DNA of 64,000 bases from Phytophthora colocasiae. Its lineage: Eukaryota > Oomycota > Peronosporomycetes > Peronosporales > Peronosporaceae. A program made the translations under genes and the position numbers. The stretch lies in assembly GCA_018806915.1 (NCBI GenBank), contig JAGKQI010000052.1, positions 1,426,001-1,490,000 on the forward strand, written 5' to 3'. A model generated the notes under the pieces. That model ran no database searches. It saw only the letters and a list, made by a program, of their open reading frames with translations, and had not been told where the DNA came from. Shown here one piece after another: positions 32,118-42,316 of the stretch; position 1 is the first letter of the stretch, and every line of letters starts with the position of its first letter.

Positions 32118-32974
32118 CAGGATGTCATGCCGGACGGATGCAAATCTGACAGACGGGCGATGCGGACGCTTGACGGACGTCCGTGAGTTGGACGCGATGG
32201 ACGGGAAGAGCTGCAGCACGAGTGGGAGAAGTGCTGGCGGTCTCGTGGATGGCGAACGGCAGGAGCGCGAGCCGATGAGTGTGGCCGCCTTCTACGAGTA
32301 CATGTACGGGAGCACGTAAGTGCACGACGAGGTGGCGGAGCAGTGGTACGATGAGGGATCGAGCCAGCTGCGAGCTGCTGGACACGGTGAGAAGGGATAC
32401 CGGAGACCTTGAAGATCAAGGACCGGCTGATGAACGAAGAGCGAAGAGCTCACTACGAAATTCGACTGCTTGGGCGCAAGCAGCACGAGGACGAAGGGAA
32501 CAAAGAGCTAGAGAGATCGGTGTTGAATTGGACTGCTTGAGAGCAGCACGGAACGAGGAACGGGAGTCGGCAAGGCTTCGAACAACGGTGACGGCAGCGC
32601 GTACTGAGCGGGCAACGGGTGAGACTGGACGACGAGAGAAGGCGGCAGCAACGGACAGTGCTTCGGTGAGTGCTTCCAGCTGTGTGAGCGACTTCGCGTG
32701 GTCTGGACGTCTCGACGGTGTCGGCGGGCTTAAACGAGCTGCAAGTAGCCGGGGTTAGAAGACTTGAACGAGGAACGAAGTGTTAGACGATAGAAATATT
32801 GTCTGTTAATAAATAGGGCCCTAGCACGAGGCTACAGGTCCGGCGCAGCAACACGTGGTTGCTGTCGGCCAGAAGGTGTTTATACGTTAACTACGCACGA
32901 AGTGAACGGGACGCAGAAGCCAGAGCAATACGACTTGCTCAACGCGCCGGGCAAGATAATAGACGCGCGCTACA
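32113..32974 (+). repeat. Gypsy B right LTR (862 bp, TG...CA)
   Basis: Starts TGTAACAGG after a purine-rich tract (GGATGGGGAAGGCG, probable polypurine primer) and ends CGCGCGCTACA. It contains AATAAATAGGG at about 32808-32818, a possible TATA or polyadenylation signal. It is identical by eye to the two left-LTR pieces, suggesting a young insertion. Confidence 0.9.
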
Positions 32975-32978
32975 GTAA

Positions 32979-33317
32979 ACTGGAATGTTGGGCAGATTAT
33001 CATGTTCAGGAACGCGGTTTCTTGTTCTACCCACGTAACCAAACATACATGGTTCGCTAGTATACATTGGAGTTTCTTGTATTACGCTGAACAAAGACAC
33101 CTATTGGGTATTGGCCAACCCCGCCAGAGATTAATCTTAGGATGGATCATTCTGAGTCAACTTGGTGATACTTCCTCGGATCTCGATGCCAAGTTATTGA
33201 CAGCACTTTTTTTCAATACAGTGATTGTAGCGGTCCCACAAGTTTTCGAAGAACTGTGTAGCGATAGATATTTGGTATTACTTGGGTGGTTCACGTTCAC
33301 GTTTTGCAAGCTAAAAC
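32979..33317. other. Unassigned stretch between Gypsy B and the piggyBac element
   Basis: A plus-strand frame (33002 onward) encodes a hydrophobic segment (LGWIILSQLG, ALFFNTVIVAVPQV) with protein-like character and a few upstream stops. I cannot assign it. It is cut at TTAA 33318 by the piggyBac insertion. Confidence 0.4.
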
Positions 33318-33530
33318 TTAACACCTTTGTTCCGAACGTCGTATAATACGACATATCTGTTTTGCTATGTCGTCTTATACGACATACAGCGATTTATATT
33401 AGCAAATGGCTCAGAAACCATTTTCCAATACTTTAATCAAGTGTTTTGCAGGCACCTGAACTATATAAGCTGTGAGAGGTCTCTGCGACAAACTACACAA
33501 AACCGGGTCAGGGGGAGGGTTGAGGAGGGA

Positions 33531-36477
33531 ATGGTCTCGGACACCACTCATTCGACAATTTGCAGCCTGACGAGAATGCGTTCCAGTCGCCGCTTGAAAT
33601 CAGCCACCTCCGCCGCCCCCGCCGCGGCAGCTCATGATGTGGACTTTGGACACCTTTGGAGACAGCTCCGGGCGGCGGGGTGGACATCAAAGAAGCCCAC
33701 TGGAATCCAGACAGAGTGGACGTATACAAGTCCAGAAAACGACGTGATGGTTGGTGAGCGCGCAGTCGTTGAGTTTGCCTTCCAATCTGGCCTGCTGATT
33801 GAAGACGAAGCCGATTCAGATGGTGAAGCCGACAGCACTGGTGAGCATGTACAAGGCGATCATGTTGGTGAGGAAGTAGGTAGTGATGGTGGAGGTGATG
33901 GTGGCAATGACGATGCCACCATCCGACCTTCGCAGATCGACACCAGTGTGCTGTTGTCGCAAAACACTGTGGAGCAGTTGTTCGGTCTGGACTCGGATGC
34001 ATCGGAGCCTGACCTCTCTCAGAACGCTGTAGCCAGGGCCTTTGACCTTTCGCAGAGAGACCTTCGTGAAGATGAGGAGCATCGAGACGCAGCAGCAAGT
34101 CTGCAATTGCTGTCGGAGGCATCGGGGCTGGAGAGTGAGGGGGAGGACGAACGTGCTGTCGCTCCCTCCGCTACTCCCCCACCGCGAACCAGAAATCAGC
34201 CGATCCCCAACACTGATGTAAACTTGCTGCAGAAAGAAGAAAATAGTAGTGAGTACGAGGACCTCAGCTCTGGCGACGAGAGCGAAGGTGACGGCATTTT
34301 TGATGATGACGGTGATGCTGGAGGCGATGTGTACGACGGAGACGGGGACGAGCTATCTGACAGTGACGCGGAGGAAATGGATCAGGTTTTCCTCGCGTCA
34401 CTGCACATTGGAGACACTTCTTTGAGCAAGGAAGCACTCGTGGAGCGGGAGAATACTCTGCGGACGATGGAATGGGCCCCCGTATCCGCGGAGTTCGAGA
34501 CTGATGCGCCTTCGTACCCTGGGCTAGGTGCACAGGAGGCAAAACCTGTAGCTGAGCTTCTCGATGTGTGGCGATCGCCACTCCTGACGTTACTGTATTT
34601 CGTCCCAAAAACGCTGTGGGTCTCGATCGCTAACGAGACTAACCGCTACTGCCTTCAGCAGGTGGACAAACGAGCAGAAAAGATGGCTGCACGGCAGAGA
34701 GGACGTCATCGTGAGACTGTAGCGCAAATCGCGCGTAGGTTGAGGGCAACGCAAGCCTACGGAGCTCACGAGATCCTTCATGTAGTTGGGCTTCTGGTGG
34801 CTCGGATGATGTGCCCTCAGAGGAGGCGCTTTGCTGCGCATTGGACGCTGGTTGAGGACGGTGCTATTCCGGCCGGATTGTTCGGCCGGTACATGACGCG
34901 TGACCGCTGCCAAAACATCCTGCGTGACCTCCACTTTGTAGACAATACCGTAGATCATGGACGCGATAAGCTGTGGAAGCTGCGTCCAGTCGCTGATAAG
35001 ATTCAAGAGCGCTTTTTGTCGGGCTGGACTCTTCCGGCCGTCTTCTCCTTCGATGAAGGCGTCCTGCCTGCGACATCGAGGCGCAACCCCACTCGCATGT
35101 TCATGTCGGACAAGCCGCACCGGTACGGCTCTAAACTATTTATGCTGTGTGACGCGAAGACCGCTTACTGTCACAGGTATTTTTTTTGTCACTTTTTCTA
35201 TGTCGTAACTGACGGTATTCAGCAGATACTAACATATCTTTATGTCGTAACTGTTTCTTAGATTTGAAGTTTACGTAGGCAAGCGAAACAGCATTGATGG
35301 ATCTCATAACGGAAATGACTTCAAGACAGGAGCCGCAGCTGTACTTCGCAACCTAAAGGCTGCATTTACCCCTGAGTCGCGTCACCACTGGCACGCTGTT
35401 GTCGTCGACAGATTCTACTCGTCCATTCTTCTGGCGGTGGAGCTACTCAAGATGAACGTTTACGTGGTTGGGACCATCCAGACGAACCGCTTGGGATTCA
35501 ACAAGGCCATCCAGTCCAAGAGCAAGACGCGGCCAGCTAGCATTCCCCGTGGCACATTCCTCTTTTCGCGCTCTGTCGCTGTGCCCTGCATGACCTCCTG
35601 TCTCTGGTGGGACAGGAAGCCCGTTTACTATCTCTGCACGGGCTCCGTCATGACACCGTCCACGATCGAAAGGAAGGTCAAGCGTGTGGGCGCTCTGCAA
35701 GTGGGGTGTCCGCAGTCCGTCAACGACTATCAGAACTGGATGGGCGGAGTGGATCGCCACGACCAGCTCCGCCTCCAGACTTATTCGCTGCAAATGTCAA
35801 CCCGCTTTCAGAAGTATTACAAAGGGCTATTTTTGGGGTTTCTCGATCTCGCGCTAGTGAACGCGTTCCTGACGCACAAGGCAGCGGCCAAGATCAAGGG
35901 CACAGTCGCCATGCCGAGGTCCGAGTGGTTCGCAGTCCTCCAGAATCAGCTCCTGCAGGTCAAGGCTGAGGACTTTGCAGGTGTTCAAGCAACACCGCCT
36001 TCGTCAAGTCAGAAGAGAAGGCGCACACCCGTCCGCCTAGCACACGCACTTCAACAGTCAGAAGATTGGGTAACTGTTAGCGGCGTTCAGAAGAGGCGCC
36101 AACGGTCATGTAAGGTCTGTGCGCTTCTGCGGACAGAGAAGAAGAAGTCGTATGCAACTACGTACTATTGTGAGAGATGTTCGGTGGACGACGCGAAGTG
36201 CTGGCTGTGCAATAAGTTCCGGCGGGAGTACAAGGGCGTTGCCAAGACGTGCTATGACATCTGGCATGATGACTTCGGGGCCGGGCAGGATATCCCGACC
36301 AACTTAAAGAAGCGCGTCGTGTTGAGGCGGCCAGGCCAGAACGCTGGAAAGCGGAAGAAAACCCGGCGCGAGCTCCAGCTTCGGCGCGAGGGCAGGAACG
36401 AGGGTGAGGAAAGCGATGATGGCGACAATGAAGAAAGTGGTGGGGAGGCATCGTCTGGTAGGCTGCGTGTCATGTGA
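33531..36477 (+). CDS. piggyBac transposase (DDE_Tnp_1_7), two exons, intact
   Basis: Exons 33531-35176 and 35262-36477, joined over an 85-base GT-AG intron, give 953 uninterrupted codons. The N-terminal 350 residues are acidic with a WRQLRAAGWTSKKPTG motif. The catalytic domain has the three Asp of the family: FSFDEGVLPATSRRNPTR, VVVDRFYSS and GGVDRHDQLRLQTYS. A C-terminal Cys-rich zinc domain (CKVCALL, YYCERCSVDDAKCWLC) precedes a basic tail. The start at 33531 is the first ATG; 33573 is an alternative. The enzyme cuts and pastes DNA at TTAA. Intact frame, catalytic residues and element ends suggest it could still be active. Confidence 0.9.
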
Positions 36478-36592
36478 TGAGTGGTAAGTTTCGTGCAATT
36501 GAATACAAGATTGTTGAGCCAACGTACCTGCTTTTGCTCGTTTTCTGGAATGAGTTGCGTAGAAGTGCATGTCCCTGATCAGCTGTTGACTA

Positions 36593-38162
36593 CAGTGCAC
36601 GCCGGAATTATAAACGCACCAGAAAATTGACTTTCCTGAAAACCATCTTCAGTGTTTCCAGCCGAACCAACCCTTAGAGACTACTAGACGACAACAGAAA
36701 ACGTATGCAAAACGGAGAAATGGAAAAGCTGGTGTCGTTCAAGAGCAATCGGCAAAAAACATGTTTTGGCTCGGGTCAAAAGTATAAACGCACTCTACTT
36801 GCCAAAATTGGTTGGGCTCTAGTAGGGAGTCTTCGCGCCTTTTAGCAACCGTGTCGCTTCCAGTCGCTTAGGAACACTACTAACTAACTTTTTAATGTAC
36901 GTTGGATCAATTCGAGACCACTCTAACTTGATCTGTTTGATCAAATCGGCGGCTCCTTCAAATTGGCGACCGTTTGCATATACTTTGCGAGCCAGAAGTC
37001 CCCAAACGTTCTTTATGATGTTGAGATCGGGGCTCTTCGCCGGCCACGGTAGCGTAGTAATGTTATTCACCGCGAGGGAAGTCCTTCGTGAGTCTTGCCG
37101 AGTGAATGGACGCGTTATCGTGCTGAAATATTGGGTCCAAATCGCCAATATTCGACTTAAGTTCTCTCATGGTAAGGTAGCAAGCTGCTGCGAAGAGTTT
37201 CAGTGTAGTTGCTAGCACCTTGCTTGCCCTTCAAAAAGACGATCTCGGTGTTGCCGTACCAGTTCACCCCTGCCCAAATCATGACGCTTCCCCCACCGTT
37301 CACCCGCTTCGACATGTATTTCGGCTCGGCTCGCATGTCATGCCAATAGTAACGGAACCCATCAGGGCCATCCAAATTGAACTTCTTTTCGTCTGTGAAC
37401 ACCACGCGCCGCCAGAATACGCGTTTGCCACGGTAACGTTCCGCAAAAGCCACTCGAGCCTTCTTGTGGTGAGGCTTGATGGTTGGAGTGAGTTTGCGTT
37501 TAGCAAATGTGATGTAGCGGTTTTTACGCAGCACACGGAGCACGGTAGACTTACTAGGACGGCATGGCAATTGACTAGATATCTGGGGAAGCTGATAGAT
37601 TTCGCGCTACAGCCAGCCAAACAACACGCCTCGACTCTCGGTCATTCAATTTGGCCTTCTCCCGGTTCTCTTGGTCACTAATGAAGCACTGCCGCGCTTT
37701 AAGTAGTTCCTTATAGCCGTCTCCACTCGCGTCCAATCTCATTTGCCACTGCTCTGTTGCTTTTCCCTCTCTTAGCAGCTTGTTTATCTTCATGCATTCT
37801 TCCTGGCTTAACTGCTTGCCGCGAGGCATGGTTGTCGCCTCCCCAAAAAAACAAGTGGTGGTATCTGAAACGTTTTTCAAACCGCTATTCATCTGTTTCA
37901 TTTATTACCAATAAGACCGCTTATATTTCGTTTATTACCGCCCGTAATAAAAAACTGACCAGTGCGTTTATACTTTTGACCCGAGCCAAAACATGTTTTT
38001 TGCCGATTGCTCTTGAACGACACCAGCTTTTCCATTTCTCCGTTTTGCATACGTTTTCTGTTGTCGTCCAGTAGTCTCTAAGGGTTGGTTCGGCTGGAAA
38101 CACTGAAGATGGTTTTCAGGAAAGTCAATTTTCTGGTGCGTTTATAATTCCGGCGTGCACTG
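36593..38162 (-). mobile_element. Tc1/mariner-type element with 202-bp inverted repeats, nested in piggyBac
   Basis: The left arm 36593-36794 and right arm 37961-38162 are reverse complements with one difference seen in 202 bases; both start CAGTGCACGCCGGAATTATA. Flanking TA (36591-36592 and 38163-38164) is the target duplication. The motif TATAAACGCAC occurs at the outer and inner ends of each arm, giving the double-site layout of long-repeat Tc elements. The transposase gene between the arms is broken. Confidence 0.9.
36819..37829 (-). pseudogene. Tc1-type transposase, three frames, third catalytic residue lost
   Basis: Starts at MPRGKQLSQEECMKINKLL (37829), a helix-turn-helix region. A frameshift near 37572 leads to LPCRPSKSTVLRVLRKNRY and VVFTDEKKFNLDGPDGFRY (first Asp). 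A second shift near 37160 leads to QHDNASIHSARL (second Asp), and a third near 37090 to PAKSPDLNIIKNVWGLLARK. Tc1 enzymes normally have LNPIENVW; here the catalytic Glu or Asp position is Lys. The product would be inactive even with its frame intact. Confidence 0.85.
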
Positions 38163-38375
38163 TACAATAGGAGTTAGTTACGACATTGAGCCACCATTAC
38201 TCTACCACAATGCGGTATGAGTTACGACATTGACCGGAAAACCTGTTGATAATTTATTCATCTTCCCGCAAGCCAAACAGATGGCTCATACAAATATCTA
38301 GTGACTTGTTATGGCGTATCTTACGACATGCGCTTAGCCGCCTGAGGCGAGTACCGTTCGGAACGAAGGTGTTAA

Positions 38376-38499
38376 GTAATATGTATATAAAAAAATGTTG
38401 AAATCGCTGAAATCAAACTTGACAACAATTTAAAATGTAGCAATTGCAGACTGCATTCGTTTTTCATGCTGCCAGCCTGGTTTGATTTCGCCACTAAGC
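38376..38499. other. Flank of the piggyBac insertion
   Basis: AT-rich sequence without a recognised gene, between the transposon and protease remnants. Confidence 0.5.
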
Positions 38500-38736
38500 T
38501 TCTAGTCGTAGGGATATTCCCCTGCCACAAAGCTGGGGTTGTTCATGATAGAATCACTTTGATCTGCTCACCGTCGCTTGACCCATTGATGTAATGCGAG
38601 CCAACGGAAACTCAGTGAATGTACCGACAGTGACGATCTCTCCTCCTAAGATCAATCTGTGCTCGACGGCAACGGACGGGGAATTCCAGGCTGCAACGAA
38701 ACACTGACTGGCAGCAACAAAAGAGGTTTTCACCAT
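38500..38736 (-). pseudogene. Trypsin-like protease, N-terminal part, internally deleted
   Basis: From ATG 38736 the minus strand reads VKTSFVAASQCFVAAW, SVAVEHRLILGGEIVTVG, then jumps to VGSHYINGSSDGEQIKV in another frame and ends near GEYPYD. The region with the catalytic His is deleted. It belongs to the same family as the genes at 39807 and 41518. Confidence 0.8.
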
Positions 38737-39309
38737 GTTGTTGAGACGGTACGGCAAATAGTTGAGCACTTAGCAGATTATATTAGTGTGATTGCGTCCA
38801 GGAATGACAAGTTGTACTGTATTACGAAGTACTCGTATGTGAACGCAACCTGTTGTTCGGTCTGAAAACGCGGCAATTTGTCTTGGAAATTGCCTTCATA
38901 AACACACACTTAAGGGGTTGTGGTGAGGTCAGTGGGGAACTTCATAGTATTGGTTAGAGGCTACGCATTGAAGTTGTTATACAAGGCCCTTGAAAAAAGT
39001 TGCAAGACGTCCACGAATTCAGAATGGATAACAAACAAGTTAGACTCTACTTGTCGCGCTTGAATCAACTAACGGCTAAGGCACTTGCTTCGCATGGCAC
39101 TGAAGAAGCGCAGATCCCTCACAACTGTTTTCTCACGAGGAACCAACTTGTTGTGATATACATGTACTTCTACACCACAGGTGTAAAGCTCCAAATTTTA
39201 CCTCTCTCTCTCAGTCCTGAACAGCGGATTTGGATCCCTCGCATTATACGTAGTCGCTTGGGTGAGGCAGATTCACCTATAACGCCACAGTCCCTACTGG
39301 AGGAAGTAT
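38737..39309. other. No recognised gene
   Basis: A 103-codon plus-strand frame at 39000-39311 (MQDVHEFRMDNKQVRLYL) has no match that I recognise and overlaps the start of protease fragment homology; it may be spurious. Confidence 0.4.
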
Positions 39310-39690
39310 GACGAAAACTGTACGAAAACGATGTACGCAGATAGCTCGATGGTTTGTGCTGGAGGTATACAGCGGGCAAAGACTCGTGTGTAGGTGACTG
39401 TAGTGGCTGCAAGCCATTGGACCAGCAAAACTCCTCTCTCGAGTTGTAGTTGTAACTGACACGGCGTCCGTTGCACGATGCATAAGTAGCAAAGGAAAAC
39501 CAACAACTAGGAAACCAACCGTAACCACTACAGAGTAGTTACCGGACAGTGCATGTAAGAGAACAGAATTCAACTAACCTTCGAGTTCTCAAGCAAGCGT
39601 CGGAAGACACTACAGTGACTCTGGCGACCCACTTGTAGTGTGTACGCACGCATTTCGTATGTTCGTCCGTGGATCGACTCCATCATCAAT
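39310..39690 (+). pseudogene. Trypsin-like protease, C-terminal half, split by a 200-bp insertion
   Basis: Plus-strand coding reads DENCTKTMYADSSMVCAGG (39310-39366), then GKDSCVGD after a frameshift. About 200 unrelated bases follow. Homology resumes at about 39606 with YSDSGDPLV (catalytic Ser equivalent) and VYARISYVRPWIDSIINGTC (to 39690). Near-direct repeats GTGACTGTAGTGGC and GTGACTCTGGCGAC flank the insertion. The orientation is opposite to the N-terminal piece at 38500-38736. Confidence 0.75.
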
Positions 39691-39806
39691 GGAACATGCC
39701 TTGCGTGGCAATACAAACGTGAAAGAAAGACCCAAATACGACCCCCAAAAAAATCTACGAGATTTCATGAACAAACTGAATTTGTTTTCACTGTTCAACA
39801 ATGTGC

Positions 39807-40583
39807 TTACTGGGTCTTCACGCCTGTAATGGAGTTAATCCAATTCAGAGCAGACGACACGCGAGAGTAAACGGTAGGAGATCCCGCGTCACCGCAGCCG
39901 TAACCCCAGCTGACGAGGCCAATGAGGATGTCATCTGCGTCGCCCTCGCCCTTCTCCTTGATGAGCGGACCACCAGTGTCGGCCACACAAGCATCCTTAC
40001 CAGCGACACCACCAGCACACACGTTGGAGTCGTCGATCACGTACACCTGCGAGCACTCGTCGTTGCCCCACACCTCGAGACTGACCCCCTGCAGCTCGTA
40101 AGAGAGGGATCCGTTCGGGTAACTGGTCACTCCCCAGCCCATGGCCTTAGACCACATTCCTGGAATGATGTCCGTGTCGTCTGCCTTCGGGAGTTTGACG
40201 GGCGAGAACTTGCTGGGCTTCTCCAGAGTCAAAAGAACGAAGTCATAGGCCAGGCTGGACTGGTTAAAGTCCGTGTGGTTGTGGACCGACACGACCTTAA
40301 GCTGTTCGCCGTCCTGCGTACCGTTGAGGTAGTGCGTGCCCACCGACACGAAGTTGGGCTGCTGGTGGCCAGTACAGATCGTCGTCGTGAGCACGTGAGT
40401 GGGGGAGATGAGAGAACCACCGCAGAAGCTGTCACCCCCAGCGGTGGTGCGGATACCGGCCGTGTAGGTCTTGGAGCCGCTTGGAATGATCCCACCTCCA
40501 AGGATAAGCTGGCGAGAAGTGTGGTCGGCCGTGGTGGCTCCGATAGCCAACGATGCAGCGGCGATAGTAGCGATAACGTTCAT
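39807..40583 (-). CDS. Secreted serine-protease homologue, glucanase-inhibitor-protein (GIP)-like, catalytically inactive
   Basis: A 258-residue intact protein with a signal peptide (MNVIATIAAASLAIGATTA) and S1 trypsin fold starting at LILGGGIIPSG. The catalytic His site reads LTTTICTG (His replaced by Ile), the Asp site AYDFVLLTL is kept, and the Ser site reads ADTGGP (Ser replaced by Thr). The S1-pocket Asp (GKDAC) remains. Loss of catalytic residues in a secreted trypsin fold is the signature of Phytophthora GIPs, which bind and inhibit plant endo-beta-1,3-glucanases in the apoplast. Target binding here is inferred, not shown. Several N-glycosylation sites are present. It is paralogous to the gene at 41518 and shares its upstream block. 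Confidence 0.85.
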   Translation of the reverse strand: MNVIATIAAASLAIGATTADHTSRQLILGGGIIPSGSKTYTAGIRTTAGGDSFCGGSLISPTHVLTTTICTGHQQPNFVSVGTHYLNGTQDGEQLKVVSVHNHTDFNQSSLAYDFVLLTLEKPSKFSPVKLPKADDTDIIPGMWSKAMGWGVTSYPNGSLSYELQGVSLEVWGNDECSQVYVIDDSNVCAGGVAGKDACVADTGGPLIKEKGEGDADDILIGLVSWGYGCGDAGSPTVYSRVSSALNWINSITGVKTQ

Positions 40584-40584
40584 C

Positions 40585-40623
40585 GTGGAATGCAGTGAGC
40601 AGTAGACAGCAAAATCCGAAGTG
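40585..40623 (-). promoter_or_regulatory. Conserved block just upstream of the 39807 gene
   Basis: Read on the minus strand this is CACTTCGGATTTTGCTGTCT then ACTGCTCACTGCATTCCAC, two bases before the ATG. The same block, with few changes, lies 23 bases before the ATG of the paralogue (42317-42355). CTGCTCACTGCATTCC resembles the oomycete initiator, so this may be the core promoter. Confidence 0.5.
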
Positions 40624-41517
40624 CTGTGGGAACGGCCCGTGGCCGTGAAGTTAGCATAAGCTAACGCGTGCGAGGCTCACAAGAACACAAGGTTGTGGGA
40701 CAGACTTGGCGAAGGTGCATGTGTTCTTGAGCAGTTCTTCAGATGGATTTGAAAAATTGTGGATTCGCTACGCTACATGTACATGTATGGTGCGTATTAT
40801 AAACTGCCGTCAACATGAACGGAGATCGGGGGAAGAATATGCAGCTCTACAACGCCACAGGATCGATCCGAAGATCAATCTTTGGCTTTGGGCTTGGGTA
40901 CATATCCTTGACCAAGTTGATCAACAACGTCCATTTTGGACAGACTTGACGGTCGCGTTTGCAAACACCTTACGTAGGGATAGACATCGCAGATTTCCTT
41001 TGGTCGGTCTTGCAGGGAAGCTACTGGGGATTATGCTGCAGACAAGACCGTCTTTACATGCCAAGTTGTCTAGATGTTTTCTAGCACGAAGCACAGATTG
41101 TGGATACGTTTTTTTAATAACAGGAGCATACCGGTACAGGAGTGCTGCTCGATTCGCATTTCGAGTTATGTTCGCTGTTCGGATGCTATGGCAACTGGTA
41201 CGTTCATGGTGCGCATACCATATCATACATGTGCAATGGTAGATCACCTCATGTGATGAGAAGTCCGATGATCTAACGCGACCCTTGTCTGAGCCTCCCT
41301 ACCAGCATGCTGTCATTCAAATACTTTCATGTTTAAACATACTTCTCGAAGACGCGGAACGACCAGAGACTGTCAGAAGTGGAGAATAAAGAGCGAATAC
41401 AGGATAAGGAAAAATAACTCGTCTGTTCTCTCTTAAAACGTTGGCAGACTTCTTTCATTGTATTGATGGGGTTCAGCTCAAGGATGCTCCATTTATGGAG
41501 ACGATAGACAGACAAGA
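40624..41517. other. Intergenic region between the two GIP-like genes
   Basis: A 178-codon plus-strand frame (40706-41242) spans much of it but has no recognisable domain, an unconvincing start and a composition rich in Arg/Cys/Trp; I treat it as chance. Upstream control sequence of the 39807 gene and the 3' flank of the 41518 gene lie here. Confidence 0.5.
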
Positions 41518-42294
41518 TTACTTCGTGATGGAGTTGATCCACTCAACCGCGAACGACACACGTGAGTAAGCACTAGGGACACCCTCACTACCGCAGCCAG
41601 CACCCCAGCTCGACACACCGATCAGAATGTCATCCGCGTCACCCTGGCCCTTCTCCTTGATCAAAGGAGCCCCCGTGTCGCCTGAGCAAGCGTCCCTACC
41701 GACAGCACCACCAGCACACAACGTCGAGTTGTCCACCACGAGGAACTGCGAGCAGTCTTCGTTATTCCACACCTCGACACCGACGCCTCGGAGTTCGTTG
41801 GAACGGGTACCGTTGGGAAAGGTAGTGTCACCCCAGCCCATGACCTTGGTCCACATACCGGCAAGGATGTCCGAGTCGTCGGCCTTTGGAAGCTTGATAG
41901 GGGCGAACTTACTCGCCTTCTCCAGCGTCAAGATACTGAAGTCGTATGCGCCGCTGGTGGCGTTGTGAAGCGTGTGGTTCTGAGTCGATACAACCTTGAT
42001 CTGCTCGCCGTCCTTCGTGCCGTTGATGTAGTGAGTACCAATTGCCACGAAGTTAGGTAGATCAGGGCCAGCGGGGCCCGTGCATACCGCGGTGGTAAGT
42101 ACATGGATGGGGGAGATCAATGCACCTCCGCAGTAGGAGTTACTATCAGCCGTATTGCGGACACCGGTCGTATACGCTTTCGTGCCGATGGGGACCTCGT
42201 CTCCACCAAGGATAAGCTGACGTTCAACGTGTTCTGAGGCCGAAGCGGCACCAAGAGCGACCGAAGCAATGGCGAGAGTGGAGATAACCTTCAT
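41518..42294 (-). CDS. Secreted serine-protease homologue, GIP-like, catalytically inactive
   Basis: A 258-residue intact paralogue of the 39807 gene. It has a signal peptide MKVISTLAIASVALGAASA, then RQLILGGDEVPIG. The His site reads LTTAVCTG (His to Val), the Asp site AYDFSILTL is kept, the Ser site is GDTGAP (Ser to Thr, and the following Gly-Gly is Gly-Ala). The pocket Asp is kept (GRDAC). Cysteines for the usual disulphides are present and there are several NxS/T sites. Secretion and inhibitor role are inferred from the family pattern. Same strand as the 39807 gene, 0.9 kb apart, suggesting tandem duplication. Confidence 0.85.
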   Translation of the reverse strand: MKVISTLAIASVALGAASASEHVERQLILGGDEVPIGTKAYTTGVRNTADSNSYCGGALISPIHVLTTAVCTGPAGPDLPNFVAIGTHYINGTKDGEQIKVVSTQNHTLHNATSGAYDFSILTLEKASKFAPIKLPKADDSDILAGMWTKVMGWGDTTFPNGTRSNELRGVGVEVWNNEDCSQFLVVDNSTLCAGGAVGRDACSGDTGAPLIKEKGQGDADDILIGVSSWGAGCGSEGVPSAYSRVSFAVEWINSITK

Positions 42295-42316
42295 TTTCGC
42301 TGGGTTTAACGGGGGG

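Larger units (their letters stand above)
24470..32974 (+). mobile_element. Ty3/Gypsy retrotransposon B, nearly complete but with a split left LTR
   Basis: The 5' border TGTAACAGG at 24470 and the 3' border CTACA at 32974 are flanked by the same 4 bases, GTAA (24466-24469 and 32975-32978), a target duplication. Internal order is gag C-terminal part, protease, RT, RNase H, long linker, integrase with GPY/F-type end, right LTR. Only the first 190 bases of the left LTR are here. The rest of that LTR and the gag start lie at 21944-23264, and 24660-25371 holds foreign sequence instead. Confidence 0.85.
33318..38375 (+). mobile_element. Complete piggyBac transposon with TTAA target duplications
   Basis: Bounded by TTAA at 33318-33321 and 38372-38375. 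Terminal inverted repeats are CACCTTTGTTCCGAACG on the left and CACCTTCGTTCCGAACG on the right (16 of 17 identical). Subterminal TACGACAT/ATGTCGTA motifs are repeated inside both ends. It contains an intact two-exon transposase gene (33531-36477) and, downstream of it, a nested Tc1-type element (36593-38162). Without the nested element it would be about 3.5 kb. Confidence 0.9.

Noticed and set aside
33318..38375. Reading the whole TTAA-bounded block as two adjacent unrelated transposons
   Set aside because: The outer 17-bp ends match each other and the Tc1-type element has its own TA duplications inside, so it is nested.
40706..41242. 178-codon plus-strand frame between the GIP-like genes
   Set aside because: It has no domain, no signal peptide and an unusual composition, and it overlaps the probable promoter region of the 39807 gene.
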